Assembly: GCA_017654935.2 (NCBI GenBank)
Contig: CM065687.1
Location: 20,608,450 to 20,672,449 of the forward strand
Length of the DNA stretch: 64,000 bases
Source: Phymorhynchus buccinoides
Lineage: Eukaryota; Mollusca; Gastropoda; Neogastropoda; Raphitomidae
Direction: 5' to 3'
Numbering within the stretch: the first letter of the stretch is position 1; every line of letters begins with the position of its first letter. The position numbers and the translations under genes were made by a program. The notes below the pieces were generated by a model, which worked only from the letters and a program-made list of their open reading frames with translations, was not told where the DNA came from and ran no database searches. This document shows, piece after piece, positions 59,989-64,000 of this stretch.

Positions 59989-62900
59989 CTACATTAATAA
60001 TAATATTAACATCAACTTCATGAAATATTAAAAATGAATATAAACGTGATTCTCATAGAGTCATACCCCTTTAGGTTGGATGGAGAAGGTCCTCACTAGG
60101 AAGTCGGCCTTCACATCCACACCATGGCACGTGACCTCCACGTGACCGTACGTCCTCTTCTGACCCATTTCCGGCCAGTACTTGGAACACTTTTTCTGGA
60201 GAGAAAGTACAGTAGTAACTTAGGAACCCAGTAGGCATATGAAATACTGGTGATGAATAATAATAATAATAATAATAAAAATAATAATAATAATAATAAC
60301 AACAAGATGGATTTTGATCAAGCTCGTCCTCCGAAATCGGATTGTGTCGGTTGAATGCAGTGGGGACAGCAGTGAAAACTGAAAACCACCGGACACATAC
60401 ATACCTCATCCATTATGGCCCTATGGCCTGGGAAAGCAAAAGAAGAAGACGATCAAGTTCGGATTAGTAAGAAAGTGTCACCTAAAGACTTTTTCATGTT
60501 AATGGAAGATGGTGGGTGTAATCTTTCAAACGGAGGGACACTTTAACTGGCAAAATAACACAACTTTAAGATACTAATTTTAGAAGCAATGTCCAACCCG
60601 CTTAATATAATAATATAGCTAAAAGTGACCCACCGCCACAAAATGAGTCATGATGTCCCAGAGGTCACGTTTGAGTTATTAACAAATTGTTATTCTGTAT
60701 TAAAAAAAAAGCTTTCCAACAAGCCAAACATTTTGTAAATAGGACTATTTGTTGCAAAGTTATGAAGATTTGAAGTCGTATACTCAGGGAATCGGCAAAA
60801 TGAGAAAATGCAACCGGAAAGTTTCTAAATGTGCAGAAAACAACCAGCTGTGTCTGATATAAACACACTTTTAAAGCAGAAAGGATTGTTTTTACACTTC
60901 AATAGCTCCGTATGAGGTAGATAAAGACCTACTGTTCAATAATAAGTTACAATTTGAGAATTGATGATTTGACCCCCTTCCACCTAAACTTACCCTTAGG
61001 GAGTAAAGTGAGCTAGGGACATGACAACACGACCCATTTTGTGGCGACGGGTTACAAGAAAAATCAATGGCCCCTCTTTATGACCATAGGTGATGATGAG
61101 TTTTAAAGGTGGACCCTAACGGATGGGTTTTTGCAAGAAACACGTCGAGATCACCACAAAGACAGCCTTTTCAAGGATCGGAACACTCATTTTGCACTGG
61201 TTTCCTAGAAATTAAACCGTCAAAGCGATGATTCCTCCTTGGCGGAGAGAGTAGCCATTTTGGAAGGGGTGGGTGAAGGTCACTCATTGTGGTTGAAGCG
61301 TTTTCTTTTTTTTGTAGTGCAGTAAAAACAAAAATTGGAGCTGTTTCCTTTGTTGTGAGCGAAACTCCTTTAGATAATCTGAATAAAATTTTAAAAAAGA
61401 AAGAAAAAAGGCTTGTATTGCGAACATTTCGTACACACGATTTGGTCTAAACGCAGGCGGCCATTAGAAAAGAGACGGCACACGCCTTCTCTTTGGGTGA
61501 AAGAATTTGACTTCCAGCACCTCCGCCAAGGCCGAATTGCTGATTTGACGGTTTGATGTATTATAGGAAACCAGAGCAAAGTGAGTGTTGCAATCTCTGT
61601 AAAGGGTGTTTTCGTGGTGATCTGGACGTGTTTCTTGCAAAAACTCATCCGTCAGGGTGGCCCTTTAATGACGAACCGTAGGAGGAGCAAAGGCTCCGAG
61701 TATAATGTCTGCCGCTCGGTGTCATTTTCTAGTTCAACTGTCCTACCTTCCCTTGCTCCTCCAAGTTGGTCAACATGACGATCTGGGAGACGTTATCCTG
61801 CCAGATCATCCACCACAGATCGCCCGCAGTTCTTTCCAAAGGACCTGTCAAAAAGATAGAGAGAAATAAGAGAAAAAAATCAAGCAAGCAAACAAAAGGA
61901 CATTGTGCAATATATTTGAAAAAACCCCATGTTCACTTGTTATTGTTAGCGCTCATAATTATGCTAACGTCTGCCCATGGAAAAAATATCGGGCATTGTC
62001 AGTATCCGTCCATGTTGACAATTTATGGGTTCAGGTCCTGCGTTTAATCCATCATTATTTGCAATGACGACACAGTGACTTGCTAGGGTAGAGAGAAAAC
62101 ACACCCAGCGTCCTATTGGCCACTGCAAAGAACACCTTCTGCAAGAGTGAATGCCCTTGTTGGGTGGTGGAAGATGGTTGAGTACTGACCAAACAAGAGA
62201 ATAGCTCTCGCCAATAACCCTATTTGAGGCCACTGAATGGCTGCCTTTTGCAAGAGTGAATGCCCTTTTGGATACCGATCAACAAGGGCTTAATTCTTGC
62301 CATCAAGGGCGTTAATAACCCATACATACTTGCAGTGGCCAATAGTATTGGCAGACTAATAACCATCGACTAGGCAAAACAGACAAGAATATAAACTTAC
62401 AGTTTTGGGGGTATAGACAAACTGTAGAACTATAAGGATAACACTGCTATACAACAAATTCTGGGTGTACACGACCGTTGGTATCCTCCTTTATACATCA
62501 GCTTGTCATTCACACCTTCACGTTGTGCAACTTGCTCACCCTGGGTAATTTCTATACCGTTATTACCCTTCATACTAAAAACGAAGGCCTACATTCATTT
62601 TATATATTGACTTATTTGTTATAACGAATGTCTTAGCGATGATTATAGTGAAGGACGGGTACACTGGTTATTATACTATAGGTTATGCGCCCTCCACACT
62701 ATTGGCATACCTTGTGCAGCGATGTATTCTTTGTCGGATTGAGCCCCCTGAAAAAAATTTAAAAAATAAAAATAAAACCCCACAAGAAGCCAAGCGTATA
62801 TTTACAAAGCAAAATCAAACGACTGAAAAGCGGGTATTTTCTCACAAAATGTGTACTACTAAAAATACATAAATAAATTAATAAAATCAACACAAAAAAC

Positions 62901-63305
62901 ACCACCACCACGAACAACAAAATGTTTAAATCCAAGAAGCAAAATAGTGCAATCTGGTCATGAAATAAAGGACTAATGCCATTACTGTTCATACCCCCAT
63001 TGAAACATGTTTTGAACCATTAAGTACCTATCAAATGGTGGTGCCGATGAGTGCTATGTATAGTCCGCGAGGAAATGTAGCTGTCGCTCGGCGACATGAT
63101 TTTTTTTTTTTTAGAAAAAAGGGTGGGGCACCCTAAGCCCCCCCCACGTAGGTCCGGCCCTGCTTACCCACCCCACCCCACCCCACCCCGAGTGAGCCTT
63201 GAAGGCGTTGCCTCTTGTTTTGTTCTACCTTGATGTACGATGCATTGATGTAGTCGGAGTCTTCGTCTCCTGGAGGCCTCACCAGAACGACTCTGTTCTT
63301 GTCAT
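49962..63305 (-). CDS. Two-domain receptor-type protein tyrosine phosphatase, 3' part (block 3, best copy)
   Basis: Fourteen exons give one continuous frame of 513 complete residues plus a stop (TAG, 49962-49964). Exons in coding order: 63305-63229, 62747-62711, 61844-61747, 60195-60067, 59080-58938, 58034-57899, 56789-56646, 56048-55952, 55376-55303, 54634-54503, 52515-52381, 51428-51292, 50396-50264, 50033-49962. All introns are GT-AG. D1 (first seven exons) has every catalytic motif of classical tyrosine phosphatases. D2 (last seven) lacks the WPD Asp context and the catalytic Arg, so it is probably regulatory. The tandem D1-D2 layout is that of transmembrane receptor phosphatases; the extracellular part, membrane span and the KNRY loop lie upstream of the window. 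The subfamily was not determined. Confidence 0.92.
50145..50263. repeat. (AC)n microsatellite abutting a splice donor (block 3)
   Basis: Counterpart of 21155-21270 and 34385-34491, with a different number of units. Confidence 0.9.
50264..50396 (-). CDS. Phosphatase exon, D2 CX5K loop
   Basis: With the previous exon it makes [18 protein letters not shown], where the catalytic Arg is replaced by Lys. It continues to RPQAVNE and its donor is drawn from the adjacent (GT)n repeat. A Lys in the phosphate-binding position is expected to abolish normal catalysis. Confidence 0.93.
51292..51428 (-). CDS. Phosphatase exon, D2 WSD loop
   Basis: It begins [20 protein letters not shown] and ends PVIVQC plus TT. 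The WPD loop reads WSD and HC becomes QC. Phase 0 in, 2 out, the same as the D1 counterpart. Confidence 0.93.
52381..52515 (-). CDS. Phosphatase exon, D2 QYWP
   Basis: 45 codons from [20 protein letters not shown] to [13 protein letters not shown] corresponds to CxxYWP in D1 with the Cys replaced. Phase 0 on both sides, as in D1. Confidence 0.92.
52845..54500. repeat. Intronic VNTR with exon-like segment (block 3, longest allele)
   Basis: About 23 module starts (CAGGCCTGCAAACTACTGA) against about 15 in block 2. Long and short modules alternate with several deletions and a local duplication near 53335. It fills most of the intron between the LPLEDTVV and QYWP exons. Confidence 0.92.
54503..54634 (-). 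CDS. Phosphatase exon, D2 [11 protein letters not shown] block
   Basis: 44 codons from [20 protein letters not shown] to DAAKTLR match the QGPL..T..DFW..V block in degenerate form. Phase 0 on both sides; the acceptor chosen is CCCTAG|ACT because it keeps the frame. A fragment of this exon resembles the unit of the adjoining intronic VNTR. Confidence 0.88.
55303..55376 (-). CDS. Phosphatase exon, D2 YINA block
   Basis: It encodes [20 protein letters not shown] then VFKS, the counterpart of DYINASYI in D1. The donor TCA|GTAAGT is a full consensus. Phase 1 in, 0 out. Confidence 0.88.
55588..55850. repeat. Two tandem units, each (CT)n + core + (GAA)n (block 3)
   Basis: Counterpart of 39340-39606; the first CT run is about 10 bp shorter. 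Confidence 0.85.
55952..56048 (-). CDS. Phosphatase exon, start of D2 (KNRD)
   Basis: It encodes [12 protein letters not shown] then [12 protein letters not shown]. The KNR core of the phosphotyrosine loop is kept, but the following YDxxRV is not. Phase 0 in, 1 out. Confidence 0.88.
56459..56639. mobile_element. 181-bp pogo/Tigger-type MITE beside a splice donor (block 3)
   Basis: Same length, ends and TA flanks as 40216-40396. It lies 6 bases inside the intron after exon 56646-56789. Confidence 0.85.
56646..56789 (-). CDS. Phosphatase exon ending D1 (AQYKFLHE)
   Basis: 48 codons begin [20 protein letters not shown] and end [10 protein letters not shown] completes the Q-loop. The rest is the linker toward D2. 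Its donor AAG|GTAA is followed six bases on by a MITE (56459-56639). Confidence 0.9.
56862..57380 (+). repeat. Dispersed GAA-tailed repeat (family A), block 3
   Basis: As 40622-41082 but with an extra, shortened 63-bp unit, giving four TTTCTGTCATCTAATATC copies between 56985 and 57215. Confidence 0.75.
57612..57658. repeat. Perfect 21-bp inverted repeat with 5-base loop (block 3)
   Basis: Identical to 41313-41359. Confidence 0.95.
57899..58034 (-). CDS. Phosphatase exon with AGVGRTG catalytic loop (D1)
   Basis: It completes [10 protein letters not shown], the CX5R nucleophile loop, with both Cys and Arg present, and continues to [11 protein letters not shown], the Q-loop start. Phase 2 in, 0 out. 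The block 2 copy is 41601-41736. Confidence 0.96.
58458..58521. repeat. (AC)n microsatellite (block 3)
   Basis: Longer than the block 2 run at 42183-42218. Confidence 0.9.
58755..58778. repeat. Poly-G run, 24 bases
   Basis: Block 2 has only 7 G at the same place (42469-42475). Confidence 0.88.
58938..59080 (-). CDS. Phosphatase exon with WPD loop and start of the catalytic loop (D1)
   Basis: It begins [20 protein letters not shown] and ends PSVVHC plus AG, so the Ser of HCSAG is split across the intron. WPDHGVP carries the general acid Asp. Phase 0 in, 2 out. Confidence 0.95.
59751..59804. repeat. (GA)n microsatellite (block 3)
   Basis: Followed by (GACA)n; a second run is at 59946-59986. 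Confidence 0.92.
60067..60195 (-). CDS. Phosphatase exon with CxxYWP (D1)
   Basis: 43 codons start [20 protein letters not shown] and end FSIQPKG. C..YWP is diagnostic for classical tyrosine phosphatases. Phase 0 on both sides. The equivalent D2 exon is 52381-52515. Confidence 0.93.
60625..61055. mobile_element. 431-bp MITE (block 3)
   Basis: Same element as 44320-44750, with a few substitutions and identical length. Confidence 0.8.
61107..61664. mobile_element. 558-bp TTAA-flanked Kolobok-like MITE (block 3)
   Basis: Same element as 44802-45365 with TTAA at 61103-61106 and 61665-61668; 6 bp shorter, mainly in T runs. Confidence 0.8.
61747..61844 (-). CDS. Phosphatase exon with PL..T..D.W..IWQ block (D1)
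   Basis: It encodes [20 protein letters not shown] and [12 protein letters not shown], the helix and strand that normally read DFWRMVWE..V..IVMLT..EE.G. Phase 1 in, 0 out. Identical coding in block 2 (45448-45545). Confidence 0.92.
62110..62330 (-). repeat. Inverted copy of the CTCTTGCAAAAGG module (block 3)
   Basis: Counterpart of 45820-46040, in the intron upstream of the PLERTAG exon. Confidence 0.8.
62711..62747 (-). CDS. Phosphatase 37-base microexon (D1)
   Basis: Twelve codons plus one base, [13 protein letters not shown], fill the gap in the conserved YIAxQGPL motif between the neighbouring exons. Flanks are TTTCAG|GGG and CAAG|GTATG. Phase is 0 in, 1 out. The identical microexon in block 2 is at 46426-46462. 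It is too short for ordinary gene finders. Confidence 0.88.
63229..63305 (-). CDS. Phosphatase exon, D1 substrate-recognition start
   Basis: It encodes [20 protein letters not shown] then ASYIK, preceded by two bases of a split codon that would suit the Tyr of the usual YDxxRV motif. DYINASYI is the conserved block after the phosphotyrosine loop. The acceptor is TTTGCAG and the donor AAG|GTAG. Confidence 0.9.
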
Positions 63306-64000
63306 CTGCAAAATGAGTGAGCGACTTACTGTCCTTACTATAAAGCCAACATGTGCTGTAAGTGACGTGATAAGCATAGTTTAGTTATTGTCTTAAACTG
63401 TGGGATTAGGATTATGTGCCCATAATAGTAAGTGATCCCACACCCATCCTCAACACAACACAACATAATATAAGCCAAATGTAACACTATAAGGAATTTA
63501 ATCCATGATATTGAATAGTTGAGCAACTTAACCTCGAGATTTCTTCCTTGCGGCATAACGACAGTTCCATTTTGGTTCTAGTTTTTATTTATATATTTAT
63601 TTATTTATGTATTATTGTTGTCATTGCTGTTCTATATATGGCATAAGGACAGTTCCATGTCACTGTGTTCAAGTCGATGCACATTATGCACATGCCGCAC
63701 AGTGATTTTATACATAATGTATTTTCGTATATTTTGTAATTATTTGAGTTTGTATTTAGCCTTTTTGCTGTGTTTGATGCCGATAAATGTATTGATGACT
63801 GTGATTGCTTTTAGTCTAACTAATTTTTCATTCTGTTATCTTTTATTAGGCATGTGTACATACAATTTTATTCATTTGGGTCATTGTATTATTGTGGAGG
63901 AGAAGGGTGGGTTTGGAGGGAGGAGGTAGATGGTGGGAGAGGGTGAGGGAGAGACGGGGGGGGGGGATGGAGAGAGAAGAAGAGAGGGGAGGGAGGAGGG
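63306..64000. other. Right edge of block 3, intron, no exon recognised
   Basis: Loosely similar to 47030-47790. It ends in a G/A-rich stretch (63890-64000). No further phosphatase exon was found. Confidence 0.5.

Overview
The window is eukaryotic genomic DNA, most likely from a mollusc and probably a marine gastropod. That assignment is an inference. It rests on a split gene with GT-AG introns, very heavy (CT)n/(GA)n/(GT)n microsatellites, tRNA-derived SINEs of the type common in molluscs, a Penelope-like retroelement, several non-LTR retrotransposon remnants and several MITEs. No bacterial-style genes, CRISPR arrays or operons are present.

The layout is three sequence blocks separated by two gaps of exactly 500 N: block 1 = 1-24400, block 2 = 24901-48964, block 3 = 49465-64000. 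The blocks are near-copies of overlapping stretches of one locus. Block 1 positions 505-1215 and 12313-24400 match block 2 positions 24901-25632 and 25633-~37450. Block 2 from 33529 onward matches block 3 from 49465 onward. The likeliest reading is unmerged haplotigs or overlapping contigs placed in tandem by a scaffolder, but a real tandem duplication cannot be excluded from sequence alone.

The one clear protein-coding gene lies on the minus strand. It is the 3' part of a two-domain receptor-type protein tyrosine phosphatase. Fourteen exons are readable in block 3 (63305 down to the stop at 49962). The same fourteen are present in block 2 (47028 down to 34204, with the first exon damaged), and the last four in block 1 (23515 down to 20971). 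Domain D1 keeps the substrate loop, Cxx[20 protein letters not shown] and QTE.QY motifs and should be active. Domain D2 has WSD for WPD and a CX5K loop (QCLNGATKSG), so it is probably a pseudophosphatase. The ectodomain, membrane span and the start of D1 lie beyond 64000.

Block 1 carries an 11-kb stretch (1216-12312) absent from block 2. It holds a Tigger/pogo-like MITE, two SINEs, an 80-bp satellite array, a decayed LINE and a broken Penelope-like element with RT and GIY-YIG parts. The rest of the locus (introns and 3' flank) is repeats: L1/Tx1-like, CR1/Jockey-like and unassigned LINE 3' ends, a Kolobok-like TTAA MITE, a 431-bp MITE, a 181-bp MITE touching a splice donor, and a VNTR in a D2 intron that appears to be built from a copied piece of the neighbouring D2 exon.
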